The notes beneath the pieces are model-generated. The model was not told where the DNA came from and did not search any database. It was given only the letters and a program-made list of their open reading frames with translations. Source: Ctenosaura bakeri (taxonomy: Eukaryota; Chordata; Lepidosauria; Squamata; Iguanidae). Taken from it: DNA of 64,000 bases. Below are positions 22,825-35,045 of the stretch, in pieces. The stretch is taken from assembly GCA_948474755.1 (NCBI GenBank), contig CAOLHI010001243.1, forward strand, positions 248,001 through 312,000. The letters run 5' to 3'. The number at the start of each line of letters is the position of its first letter. The stretch's first letter is position 1. Made by a program: the position numbers and the translations under genes.

Positions 22825-24592
22825 TTTTTTATTGTTTTAAATTGTTTTCAATGATACTTAATTGCATTTTAGCATTAACCTCTTCAAGGGTTTAGTTGTT
22901 ATTTTGTTTTAATTTGTTAGCTGTCTTGAACCATAGTTTTGGAAAAAGGTCTGGGTGAAATGTAAATAAAATGATTATAACAGTGATGATGATAACAGCT
23001 ACTTGCTAATACAATATGATACGCTATAGAAATATTTACACCATTAGAGAACGGGCCAGCTCTTACTTCAGTAGTGCATTTTAATTAAGCGGTATAATGT
23101 TCTAAAGAAATTACAGACTTGAATTTTCAGTTGAGATCAATAGGATATGAATCCAAGTATATGTGTTAAAATAATTTAGAGGAACAAGCCCAAGCTATTG
23201 GTACTTTCATGAAATAATTTTTGTATGTTTAAATTTCTTCTCATTTTTGAGTGCTGGACTTCTTACCAGAAAAGCTGTTAACCTGATAACCCTGCCTTCC
23301 TGGATGTGAGTACACATCCTAGGCCTCCAACATTTTTTCCCTGTAAATTTATTGTACAGATGTGTGTGTGTGTATACATACACATTTCCAGATGTTTCAT
23401 TATATACCTCCCTTAGGGTTTTGATATCATATTATGTACATTAATTGGAAACAGATCTACAGGGTTAACTTTTTCTAGCTCATTAAAGATAATACTCTAC
23501 ATTAAGGATAATCCTCTGTATCTAGAAACTGCATTAATTATGGTTCATGATTCTGACAGGAAGTGAAATATAGTAGAGGGCACAATTGACACAGCTAATG
23601 GTACGATGTGATTTGTGGGATACAACACTTATGTTTCCCTGGAGAATGAATTTAGAAAGATTCTCTTAATTTTTCTCCTACAGATGGAACCATGGATATT
23701 GGTATTATAGAATAAAATTCTTGAGCATGTGGATGTACATCAGTTAATATTTTAAGGTAATGCCTATTAACTTCAATGAATATTGACTACAGTTCACTGC
23801 TTGAATATTGATCACACATATTTAATACACCATTAGTGTTAACAGAGTGATGTATTAGTCAATTAAGACACCATTGACTAGGAATCTTAATTAGATATTG
23901 AAATATTTTAGCCCCTTTTGTAATGTGAAATAGTCTTTATAGAATACTAGCTCTTTTCTACTGAGAACCTGTTAAGAACATAACATTCAGAGTTAAAGTA
24001 TTCAACAGATGTTACTGCACTGTTACTGAAGGGCATTGAGAAGCCAGGTTAATAAAAAAGATTTACTAAGGCTTTAAACTTTGTGTTAATGATTCTGGCA
24101 ACATTTCTTAACAGTTACGTAAGTTGAACTTGGGAAAAATAACATATGAGAGGTGCATGGAAACCATTCAAGTCTGAGATGTTCTCAACATGTGATTGTG
24201 TTTTGGACAATGAGCTCTTTTACTGAGGCTTAGTTAACATTGGGTGCTCCCAAAGCACCATAACACGTAATTAAATAGTGAACTGACATGCATTAAGTAC
24301 AATAATATAATGTTTATCTCCCACACCCAGTATACAAACTTCAGGAGCACATTAGGCTTTCCTTAACAAAAGATAGGTGGTATCTTATGCCTGCCTTAGC
24401 TTAGCTCCACTGATTTTGTTGGAGTAGTCTGCATTTCTCCACCTATGCTTATTATGGTATCTTGATTACATCTTGTCTTTCCAGAAAGGAAATGCTTCAG
24501 AATAAAGAGTTCTCATTCTAGATGGAAGAACTCATACTGATTTTGATGGGAGTAACGTTGAGTTCCAGATCTTATTTACAGCATAAGACTGG
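22825..24592. other. Gene-free AT-rich stretch
   Basis: It has a short (TG)n run at about 23358 followed by TATACATACACA. I see no gene, RNA or defined repeat otherwise. Confidence 0.5.
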
Positions 24593-24771
24593 GGGGCTTT
24601 CCACACTACACTGTTATAGTGCTATTATTCCACTTTCAACATCCTGTGGAATTCTGGGATTGTAGTTTACTGAGACCAAAGAGCTCTCTTCCCTAAACTG
24701 CAAACCCCAGGATTCCATAGGATGTTGAAAGTAGAATAATAACACTGTAACAGTGTAGTGCGGAAAATCCC
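24593..24771. mobile_element. Harbinger-like MITE, about 179 bp
   Basis: Ends GGGGCTTTCCACACTACACTG and the complement of CAGTGTAGTGCGGAAAATCCC pair with few mismatches. The body reads ttccactttcaacatcctgt on the left and aggatgttgaaagtagaata on the right. Flanking triplets are TGG and TAG. Confidence 0.75.
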
Positions 24772-24774
24772 TAG

Positions 24775-25378
24775 GAAGAAAACTAGGTTTTAGAGGTGGG
24801 GAAAGTGGAAATGGCATCTGTCTTGAAAATGACAATGTTGATTTGCCAGCAATTGAAATCTCTTCATGCTTCATTAAGTCACTTAGAAGCATCATAGTAT
24901 CAAAGTACTGCTCATGGTCACTTTTTATTAGATTATAGTTCTGTCTGTTATAACAGACAGCGTTATACATCAAAAACGAAAGGGGAAAGAGAAACATTGT
25001 CACATCCTCTCAGTTCTCTTATTTGTAGAAACAAAGGTTTTAGTGCTTTGAATATTCCACTAAGAAGGAAATCCTGCCGTCCTTTAATTCTTCTACTAGC
25101 TCCGTAGGAAATATTTTATAGTTTATTTTCTTTACATCCTGCATTTTAGCAGGTTCCCAACACAGCTTACAAAAAAGTTAAAATTTACCATAAAACATTT
25201 TTAACACACAAGCATTAAAATGACACAGTATAAAAGATAAGCATGAAAGGTATCAGCAGAATTAATAATCAGAACCACAAAGGCAATATACAGAGAAGTA
25301 AAAAGCCTAAAAACTTAAAAACTCTGATCTATAGTACTCTGGCAAAGGTAATAAAGAGCTATGCTTGATGTCTTAAAA
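24775..25378. other. Gene-free stretch with LINE tail-like sequence
   Basis: A LINE tail-like stretch (CAACACAGCTTACAAAAAAG, then A-rich sequence) lies at about 25125-25350, immediately before the CR1 3' end. No gene is seen. Confidence 0.4.
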
Positions 25379-26840
25379 TAGAATCATAGAATCATAGAGT
25401 TGGAAGAGACCCTAGGGGCCATCCAGTCCAACCCCCTGCTATGCAGGAACACCCATCAAAGCATTCCCAACAGATGGCCATCCAGCCTCTGCTTAAAAAC
25501 TTCTAAAGAAGGAGACCCCACCACACTCCGAGGCAGCACATTCCACTGCCGGAAAGCTCTGACTGTCAGGAAGTTCTTCCTGAGGCTCAAGTGGAATCTC
25601 CTTTCCTGAAGCTTGAATCCATTCCTCCTTGTCCTAGTCTCTGGAACGACAGAGAGCAAGCCTGCTTCCTTCTCAACATGACATCCCTTCAAATATTTAG
25701 ACATGGCTATCATGTCCCCTCTTAACCTTCTCTTCTGCAGACTAAACATACCCAGCTCCCTAAGCCGTTTCTAGTAGGGCATGGCTTCCAGACTCTTCAC
25801 CATTTGGGTTGCCCTCCTCTGGACACATTTCAGCTTGTCAATATCCTTCTTGAATTGAGGTGCCCAGAACTGGACACAGTATTCAAAATGAGGCTTAACC
25901 AATGCAGAATAGAGTGGTACCATTACCTCCCTCAATCTAGATACCATACTCCTTTTGATGCAACCAAGAATCGCGTTGGCATTTTTGGCTGCCACATCAC
26001 ACTGCTGACTCATGTTCAGCTTGTGATCTACCAAGACTCCTAAATCCCTTTCACATGTACTGTTATCCAGCCACACATTCCCCATCCTATATTTGTGCAT
26101 TCCATTTTTTCTGCCTAAGTGTAGGACCTTACATTTCTTTCTGTTGAAATTCATTTTGTTAGCTTTGGCCCAGCTCTCCAATCTGTCAAGGTCATTTTGA
26201 AATTTGATCCTGTCCTCTGGGGTATTAGCAACCCCTCCCAATTTGGTATCATTTGCAAATTTGATCAGTATGCCCTCTGCTCCTTCATCCAAGTCATTGA
26301 AGAAGATGTTGAATAACACTGGGCCCAGGACAGAACCCTGAGACACCCCACTAGTCAGTTCTCTCCAGGATGAAAAGCAGCCATTCGTGATCATCTTTTG
26401 GAGAAATGAAATGACAACCTGCACACAACGGTCCTTCAGCTTCCTACTCATAAGCTCATAATCCTTCATAATGCGGTGAAAGCTGCGCCTCGACGTGTCG
26501 TTGGTTCTGACATGAACCAAAAGGAGGGGGTTATGGTCAGTAGGTTTGACCAGTCTTGTTAGCCTCTCTGTGATGTCATTGCTTTTGGCCCCAGGGAGAC
26601 AGCACACCTCATGATTGATCTTGTCTGGGTTGCAAATGGTCGGTTCTGTTCCTCTCAGCAAGGAGTCCCCAATCACTAGAACTCGTCTCCTCTGAGGCTT
26701 GTCCGGGGTTACTTGGCGAGCAGATTCTGTTATGGCTGCTTGAATCTTCTGTTTGTGCTGAGACTGTTGGTGCTGCTGCTGTAAGGATGCTGGTGACCAA
26801 AACCGTGTGCAAGTCGTACCATATTCCTTGTGAGCTCACA
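25379..26840 (-). mobile_element. CR1-type LINE, internally deleted, intact 3' end
   Basis: On the minus strand the element ends at 25379 with ATTCTATGATTCTATGAT, the octamer tail typical of CR1. Just before it lies GGGGTTGGACTGGATGG, also typical of CR1 3' ends. Upstream are RT-encoding sequence and, further 5', an ORF1 segment. Endonuclease and the 5' half of RT are missing, so this is an internally deleted copy of roughly 1.46 kb. Confidence 0.85.
25456..26760 (-). pseudogene. CR1 ORF1 esterase segment joined in frame to ORF2 reverse transcriptase
   Basis: From about 26760 the minus-strand frame reads through a Q-rich stretch to RVLVIGDSLLRGTE (GDS block of the SGNH esterase in CR1 ORF1) and LLLVHVRTNDT (the GTND block, with G changed to R). 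At about residue 88 of the 301-codon open stretch it becomes CR1 RT: NGCFSSWRELTSGVSQGSVL, then LIKFANDTKLGGVANT, where the usual FADD is FAND, so the catalytic Asp pair is lost. A UAG at 25773-25771 interrupts; the same frame then continues through KRRLRGDMIAMSKYLKG to about 25456. An internal deletion made the junction while keeping frame. The product would be inactive. Confidence 0.8.
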
Positions 26841-26860
26841 TCCGTTGTTAGGTCTGACTA

Positions 26861-27920
26861 AAATAGTACTCCTGAGGCAATGGGCATTACATATATGTGA
26901 ACTTGTCATTGATTCAAATTCTGTTTGGGACTAGTAGTTGAATTTAGGCCCAAGTGCTGAATATTAAGCTTGGATCAGTTACCTTTTTGGAGTGAAGCTC
27001 TCATAATCCCCCAATCAGCAGCTAGCTAATCTAGAGATGTCATCAATCAGGTGATTGCAACTGGCGTGGCAGATTTTTTTAAAATATTTTTCAGTAACAT
27101 TCTTTCTTACTGCATTGTATTCTTTGCCAAAATAAGCTCTCACTGTAAGACTGTTTTTTTTTTTTTGGCCAGGAGATGGAAACATAAGCACCCAAGGTGC
27201 TAAGCAGGAGGTTTTCAGGGTTGAATATTAGGGACTGGATCCAAATTTTATTGCCTGTGAATTGCCAGGACAAACAAAATTCTCACCCCCTGCTTTCCTA
27301 TAACAGCCCTCTCAGCCCCCTTAAAATGCTACTCAGATGGTCAGTGGATCATTCCCAATGTTCCTTGGAACAGTTGTCAAGGGGAGGATCAGACAGGGGG
27401 AACTTCTGTGAAGGGAGCATTTCCACCTGTGGACTGCAGATCCTGAAGCCAGCCTGACATAATTGTGGACGTTTATCAGCCAACTCTTTCTTGCAGGAGG
27501 CTAGTTTACCTGCTATTATTGTGCTCTGGTTTTAATCACTGTTAGATTTATTTCCATGAGGGATATAGTCTATTTATGGATATATTTCTCTTTGTCACAC
27601 AGAATTCCATTGCTTTTATAACCCTGTCAGTGGGAGGTCAGTATTTTTGACTATCAAAAGAACCAACTTTTCAGAAAAGTTCATCAGTATGCTGGAGGAA
27701 TCTCTGACTGTGAGCACTCTTCCTGCTAGTTGCCTTTTAATGCAAATATGAAATGGCAAATAAGTGATCGTTTATACTTTCTCAGGATTTTCAAAGAGGT
27801 TTGCTGGTACAACATGTGTAGTATGAGGCAAGCTCAAGATTCAGCTAATAGTTTCAACTAAGAAAAACATTTTAGTTATTGTGCAATGGAAAAATGAATG
27901 TTGCAGTTCTTAAATGTACA
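26861..27920. other. Gene-free stretch
   Basis: No defined repeat or gene. A T-run lies at 27152-27166. The 86-codon frame at 27197-27457 has no recognisable motif. Confidence 0.45.
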
Positions 27921-27923
27921 CAT

Positions 27924-28128
27924 GAGCCAGCATGGTGTAGTGGTCTGAGAACTGAACAAGGACTCTGGGGGATGAGTATTTGAATTTCTGGTGAACCACA
28001 GAAACCCAATAGTTGACATTGGAGAAGCCCTTTTCACTCAGCTTAAGAGGAAGGCTATGGTAAAAAGTGTGTCCACAAAACCCTAGGATAGAGCCACCAT
28101 AAGCCAAAGTCTGCTTGCAAGCATTAAC
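27924..28128 (+). mobile_element. tRNA-derived SINE, diverged
   Basis: The head CCAGCATGGTGTAGTGGTCTG carries an A-box-like start. The body runs through CTTAAGAGGAAGGCTATGG and ACAAAACCCTAGGATAGAGC to CACCATAAGCC, and the tail is ACAACAGC. It is the same family as the copy at 28941 on the opposite strand, with several small deletions. Confidence 0.65.
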
Positions 28129-28699
28129 AACAGCAGGCCATTGTTACTTGGTATTAAGTTTCGTTGAATAGAGGAAGGTTTATCTTTTTTCTCAGTAGTA
28201 CATAGGCTCACCTGCAAATATAAACTTTCTCCAGATGTTCCCACTCCCTGCCCATGGATTGTAAACCTCCTTTAGTCATCCCCCATCCCCCACACCTACC
28301 ACGGTAATGCCTCTGCCATCTCTGTTGTATCATTGTTGCTGGTTTTATCAGTAGGGAGTGAATAATATTTGTTGACATTTGTGTCTTCAAAGCAAAAAAA
28401 GAAACATAACTGGGAATAACAAAAGTAGAGTCAAGTTTCTTCACATAGTTTGGGACACTGATGAGGAAAAGTAATTTGCCTCCCTTGTCCTTGCAATGTG
28501 CGTAGTGTTCCTGCCTAGCAGATTCTGTTTTTTGCATAAGGAAATTAGACATGGTTTTTCTGAGCAGGAAAACTGAACATATGCAAAAATTTACACATTT
28601 TCCACAAATATACCCACTTAGATAAACCACATAGATAAACAACATGTTTTTGGAGGGCAGAAAACAAATTTCTGTGCAGAAAGCAACATTTTTTTGCTC
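28129..28699. other. Gene-free stretch with TGCAGAAA-type repeat words
   Basis: A minus-strand open frame of 145 codons (28645-28208) has no motif. The part at 28540-28700 carries words like GAGCAGGAAAAC and GTGCAGAAAGCAAC, similar to 6070-6240, so it may be another copy of that unnamed repeat. Confidence 0.35.
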
Positions 28700-28704
28700 A
28701 TCAT

Positions 28705-28866
28705 TCAGTGTACTTTAGGATATATAGTTTGCTGAACACTACGGCTCTCTGGCTGAGAATTCAAAATACCGCATGGAACTGTGAATTCCAAGATTCCCAA
28801 GGATGTTGTTATGACCATTAATGTGGAATCATAGTGCTATAACTATGTAATGTGAAAAGGCCCTAA
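28705..28866. mobile_element. Harbinger-like MITE, diverged
   Basis: The core (acggctctctggctgagaat; gtgaattccaagattcccaa) and the right end (ggaatcatagtgctataact, then gtgaaaaggcccta) match the other copies. The left terminal repeat is poorly preserved. Confidence 0.5.
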
Positions 28867-28940
28867 ATCTTAAGAAATATGAGATGTTATGACTCTTTTG
28901 TGCTAGAGCTGAATTCCAGAATTATCGTTTTGTCCTGTCA

Positions 28941-29184
28941 TTGTTGTTGTTGTTGTTGTGGTGGTGTGCCTTCAAATCATTGCTGACAAGCTAAGATGAA
29001 CCTATCATGGGGTTTTCTTGGCAAAATTTGTTCAGAGGGGATTTTGCTTCTGCCTTCCTGTGAGGCTGGAAGAGTGTGACCTTCCCAAGGTCACCCAGTG
29101 GGTTTCTCTGACTGATCAGGGATTCACACCCTGGTCTCCAGAGTTGTAGTCCAACATTCAAACCACTACACCACGCTGGTTCCC
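28941..29184 (-). mobile_element. tRNA-derived SINE, nearly full length
   Basis: Read on the minus strand: head AACCAGCGTGGTGTAGTGG, box-B-like CCAGGGTGTGAATCCCTGA, CACTGGGTGACCTTGGG, CCTCACAGGAAGGCAG, AAGAAAACCCCATGATAGG, CTTGTCAGCAATGATTTG, then GAAGGCACACCACCACAAC and a (CAA)n tail. The tRNA-like head with box B and the fixed body make it a Pol III SINE of the sort common in squamates. It is about 244 bases and the least diverged SINE in the window. Confidence 0.8.
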
Positions 29185-29523
29185 TATCTTTATTATTAGT
29201 ATAGCTTATGTCTTCCTTGAACATTAAATCTTCAGACCTAGTGTGAAGAATTTAGTTTAATAAATTGAAGGGTATAAGATGAGGACACACTGAAAAAAGT
29301 TAAGCAGAAACAAAGCGATTCACTGAACTGAAGGATGAGTGGGAAATTTTATCAGTATATTTGGGTCCCATCCTTTCTCCACGTACAACAGCATCTGTCT
29401 CTGTTTTCATCTGTCCTATAAGATGAAACTGCAAACAGCTGTGATATTTTCGACATTGTCTTTCTGTAGACAGATGAAATGTCACTGACTGGATTTCAGC
29501 CAAGAAAAAAAAATCTATCTGTC

Positions 29524-29525
<2 letters not shown>

Positions 29526-29564
<39 letters not shown>
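29526..29564. repeat. Microsatellite (GATA)n
   Basis: About ten uninterrupted AGAT units. A clean tetranucleotide run like this is usually length-polymorphic. Confidence 0.95.
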
Positions 29565-32500
29565 TTCTCTCTGCATTCATTTGTTGTAGTTATCTGACTA
29601 TGATTAGATAAATTTAGACTATCTTTATTATTATAGGTTGGAGCAAAATGTCAGTATTTACATATACTTTTCAATACTTTTCCAGTTTCTCATACCCTAT
29701 TTCCATCTGTTTCCTGAAAGTGTGTAGAGAAGAGGGGCTCCAGTTAGCCATGTCCACATATTTGTTGGATTCTTTGTACATTCCTATGCAGTTGGGAAGC
29801 TGGATTATACAAGGTTCCCAACTGTATGGAAGCCTGTACATACAACTTTTTTTCTTAAAAAAAGAGCTTCTTTTAAAATTTAAACTGAACATTGATTCAG
29901 TGAGATGCCCAAAAGTGACAGAACTTGGAAAATTTTCATTTTCAGATTACAACTCTGAGTAGAGTCAACCCACGATCTCCCACCCGCAGAAACAGCAGGC
30001 TAACCCAGAAATGAAAAAGACATAGCAGTGGTACCTATGCATTTGCCCACTGTCTACCTCTCATATAGGACATAGGATGAAGCACAAGAATGAAGAGGAT
30101 AGGGTAGTGGTGGAAGAGGTAGAAGTGGAAGCTATAACCTTTACCACCACCAGCAACTGGTTGAACTGTACAGAGTCGGCTTCTTCCTGAATGCTTGGCT
30201 CTGAGAGATCTCAGAGATAGGCTTTGTGTGAAGGAGTAACCAGGAAAATCACCTGTGCCACTACCCATACAGTGAGATGTTTGTTTCACTGATAATAGTC
30301 TTTTATTTAATATTTGTTATTTAGAAAAACAACAGTGTGCTTCTATTTAACTCAAAGGGAACCTGATGTCTCTTTAAATGAATAGGTACTGAAGTAAATA
30401 TTAACTTTTCTATTATGATGGTTTTCTTTTTTCCTGTTCCCTTTTCAGATGATACAATAGTTGGCAAAATGGCATGGAAAACAAAGAACAATCTAATTTG
30501 TCTAACATGTTCAAACTGAAGGCACTGTCTAATTAGCACTAGTTCAAAGAAAATGAGATTTCACCAGTTTTTCACCAGCTTGAAACTTTACCTGAAACAA
30601 AACAAAAGAAAAACAAAATGGTTCCTTCATGTTTCAGAGAGAAATATTCCAACCACCAGCAGCTGAACTTGGTCTGTTTATTATTCTGGAGTAGCTTCTC
30701 TTTACAGCTCCTGTGTTTTTAGGGATGCAAAGCATTTTACCTTATTGCCTGGAGAAGAAAAACAATAAGTCAATGTGATTTCTTGCAAGTTTGACTCGTA
30801 GGTGAGAGAAAGATATTTATGAATTTTTAAATTGCTTTGTATAAAGATGCAATTGTCTCCTGGAAACTAAAATTCATAACATTGCTTATATGAAAATGAT
30901 TGGATATATGTGCAGCCCAACGTGGTGAGCTAGGTATGTTTGCATATGACTTGCAAACAGTGGCCACGTGCGCATTACAATTTTAGGCATATATATAAGT
31001 TTTAAAATTCAGCATATAAGCACGTGAAATGTGAATGCTACAAAAAAACAACAACTGAAAATGTGCATGCCGTACAGATATATTTAGAGACCTGGCTATA
31101 GTTTGTTCTTAAGTGTGAACTTTGTGGCAACCCAGGCTGTTTGCTAAGTAATGCATGAAGCAACAATATTCAGAGTTTAATGTTCCATTTGCATTGTTTT
31201 GAGGGGAAACAATTTTTCCTTGCTTCCCAGGTTGTTCAGTGGAACAATGCTGACTTCCATAGTAGTGGGTCTGACACATTCAGTTTTTGTGGCAAGAACT
31301 GATATTGTCATTGGTTAATATTTTGTACTACATGTGAACAACAAATCCAGATAACTTGATAAATACAGAGAATTTTCTATACAAAAGTTATCTTGATTTC
31401 TGCACATCTGAAGCACATCAGACTTTTGCTGGACTACACTTTAATACCCTGGAAGGAGTCTATTTCATACAATCAGCTCCATGCTAAGCAGAGAAAAATG
31501 GTGAGCCATTTGTGAGTTGGATGTTCTGAGTGGAGAGCCATGCATGTCTAATGGATCAGCCTGCAGTAATGCAAGGATGCAGAGGTAGTGACACAGTTTT
31601 TCTTCATTACACAACTAGGGTGTCCTGTTAGTAGTTTGCACCTGCCCTGAGAAAGTTGTTTGATGCCATTCAATGTATGGATGCAAGAATACCTCACTGT
31701 ATGCAGTAAATACTCTGCTGATAGCATTAGATGCAATCTCTGTGTGATGGATGCATGTGAGCTCTAAGATAACATGGGCATGTATTGCCTGTTAGGATAT
31801 TGGCACATTAACATTTCTGATGTCAAGTAAAGAAGCATGGTACCCCCTAAGAGACTTAAAACAGTCACAGTAACTAAGTGATCCAGATAGTAATAAAACT
31901 CTTTGCTAGTAGTGTTAATTTTAGAATTGACTGTTAACTGACTCAGTGGTGTCCTACGGTTTCTAGAAAATCCCACGTTTCAGTTATTATATTTAAGGTG
32001 CAAAAAAGTTTACTTTAATATGTCATGAACAAAGTTTGAAACTGCATGCACAAACTTTCTTTTTTTAGATTTAAGCCTTTCTTGTAGCTATATAAATAAC
32101 AACTTATTAATGTACTTTATAATAGCATTATGTCAAAATATATTTATTTTGAATATGTTCCAGAAAAGAACACAATAACCTGAAAGTTATCCTAATGTAA
32201 ATGAACAGTAAGTACAAGAACAAGGTTGAATTTAAGAAATCGTTAGATATAGATTAACATAAATAAATGTTTAACAGTGCATCTGATCAATAAAATAAAT
32301 CTTAGCAGAGATAATTACATGACATCTATTCTGGTATGGCTGGACTTCCAGGAAAATGGTTGTCACTGATTCTTATTTTATTTCTGCTGGCATAAATTAG
32401 GGGTAATGCAAAAAACAAAAGAAAACATTGTTAGGGTTATTATATATCACAGTACTCCAGAAAGAAATGCTAAAAATAATCCTATTCTAATTGACTATTT

Positions 32501-34838
32501 GCATTAAAACATACTATATATTTAGGAGTGGATGCTTCATGTTCCATATATTGAGAGAAGTGTGGTGGAGAATGTTTTATTTGGCCATAATTCATACTTG
32601 CTTGTGAACAGACTACAATGTGCAGGTTGTCAATAAATTATTATGGAGCAAAACTGCTCCTTTCTTCCTATTCTTGTTCACCCATAAAATGACCAGACAA
32701 ATATTCAACAGCATGTAAACCCAAAAGACAGGTTGTCATAAACCATTGAGCATTCCCATGACAAAAAGCAGTATAAAGAAAACAAAGACAATAACATATG
32801 TTATTTCATTCTTATGTTTATATCTCTTGAAAATACTAGGTTAAAAACAAACTAAATGTGGCAGATAAGAGGCTGATCTATAGCTGTTTCCACCAGCAAA
32901 TCAGCATGTGTGCACATGCACATATGCACAGATGTGCATATGTGTTTAAACTGTAATACAATATAAGTAGAATTCTGGTGTAGCTATAGCCTTTGTCCAA
33001 AATTAATGGTTAACTAATTTGCAGGGAAAGCAAATTTATTGACATAAAATCCTTGGTAAAGAATAGAAATAGTTCATCCATTAAATGAATGGGAAATTTG
33101 TTCTGGGTGTTATCCTCGCTATGGACAATGAGAAGGCAGTTTTGTTGTTCTCGTGGAAGTCCAAAAGAAGTCCACCAAAACATGTACTCTCTAGCTATCT
33201 TTGGCCAAGTTGGATTGTAGAGAGAATGTCATCAGCTTGGAGATTTACAGAAATGCAGAAACTATTGAATTCATCATTGAAAGCTAATCCATTGACTTAT
33301 TTTATTCCACTGACTAGTTTTGCTTATGCCTTCTAGATGGCTTGTACTGAAGCTTCCATCATAACATTTCCTGTGATCATAAGAGTTAGTCCCAAACATG
33401 TGATGAAATAGGGAAAGGATGCCATTGTTCTAAAGATAAATTTTGGATCCACATATTCCTGCCTGTGTGCTTGTTAAATACAATGGTTATTACTTATGAG
33501 TTATTTGTGTAGTTTTTAAGTTAAGGAAGATAAAATCAATAGATAAAGCAATTTGATTTTTGTGAAAACATGATGTCATAAAAATTATGTATCTTATGTC
33601 CCATTATCCAGCAGATTCTGAATCCCAAAGAATGAGAAAGAGCCATAAGAAGATGAAGAAAAGTTAACAGCAGCACTGTAATGTGCAAAACAGAAAATCA
33701 GAACCTTTGCTAGGGTTTGTCACTATCCACTCACAAGAGATGTTCAGAATGAAACAGGCAAGGTTCCTGACCCTTATCTCTTTAGATTGGGGAATTGAGT
33801 TATCTGGATTTTAGCTTGGGTCCCATCAACACCTTCCATCCACCAGCCAACTTGTGATGATGGTGAAAACCAGATAGATAGAATTAACATCAACTCTCAA
33901 CTTTAACATTCTTGAAGTTTGGAGATACAGGCTATTTTTATAGAGATGAAAAGGTTATTTGGTAATATTTTAGGCTATTTATCAGATACAATCATATAAT
34001 TTAAATACACATACATACATATACAGTCCCCTTAAGGAAAACACAGACAGGTCAATGTCTGAGAACACTGCTTGCATTCCATTCCATTCACTGATATCGT
34101 ATTGTAGGTAAGACATTAATTGTACAAGTCAGCTGTTAGACTTTCATTTTAAACCATATATCATAACCACTTGTCCATTTCACCACAATTGGAACTATAT
34201 CCACCTAGCACAGAGTAATTAGATCTCTTATCCACATCAGCATGTCTAATTTTAGCAGATTATCAGCTCAGAACATCAGTTCAGAAGCTACATCTTTATC
34301 CATGGCAGACTGTCAAAGCAATCTGATTTCAGCATCTTCTTTGCTTCTTTTATTGTCTCCCTAGCTTGCACTCAGCCTATGAGCTGTTCTATCTCATCCT
34401 ATGAGATAAGAATCTCTTTGGGACCCTGTTTGTGTCAACAGACCTCTTCTCCAATCAGATTTCTGTATAATATAAATGAACTGTGTATAGTTAAATCTAC
34501 ACTTCTGGTTGTCATGCAGTCTGATTGCACCAGCCACCCAAGCACCTGCTCTTTGTTTATTGTCAGTCATGTCTGGTGGGTGTTCTCTTATCCTGTTTAT
34601 AACTAAAAAGGCATTCTGTCCAGAATTAAGTTGTCACTGTCTCTCAATAACACATACATTCCCTAATACAGAAGGATTTCTATTTTAAACCTTACGTTTT
34701 TCAGGGCTTAAATTTAGCAAATTGTAACCCAAATTAGTGTCCAGCCTATATCAAAACAAACCAATAAACCTTTAGGAAGAAAAAAAAATCTCCCCAAAAT
34801 GACCCAGTGAAGTCTGAGCATGTCCAGTGGGCACTGCT
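29565..34838. other. Gene-free stretch, 5.3 kb
   Basis: AT-rich, with no reading frame that resembles a protein and no clear transposon. At about 32905-32947 there is an alternating, largely self-complementary run (gtgtgcacatgcacatatgc and onward). Confidence 0.5.
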
Positions 34839-34840
34839 CT

Positions 34841-35042
34841 GGCCATTTCTGCACTACACTGTTATAGTGCTATTATTCTACTTTCAACATCCTGTGGAGT
34901 TCTGGGCTTTGTAGTTTACTGAGGCCAAAGAGCTCTCTGGCTGAGAATTGTAAAGGCCTCTCCCCTAAACTTCAGATTCCAGGATTCCATAGGACATTGA
35001 ATGTAGCGTAATAGCACAATAACAGTATAGTGTGGAATGGCC
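34841..35042. mobile_element. Harbinger-like MITE, 202 bp
   Basis: Ends GGCCATTTCTGCACTACACTG and the complement of CAGTATAGTGTGGAATGGCC are inverted copies, and TCT flanks both sides (34838-34840, 35043-35045). The core includes GAGGCCAAAGAGCTCTCTGG. Confidence 0.8.
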
Positions 35043-35045
35043 TCT

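Noticed and set aside
25804..26043. 79-codon plus-strand frame
   Set aside because: It is the antisense shadow of the CR1 reverse transcriptase.
28208..28645. 145-codon minus-strand frame
   Set aside because: No motif, AT-rich composition, overlaps repeat-like sequence and ends without any gene signal.
29526..29564. Possible CRISPR-like array
   Set aside because: It is an uninterrupted tetranucleotide microsatellite with no spacers, in a vertebrate-type sequence.
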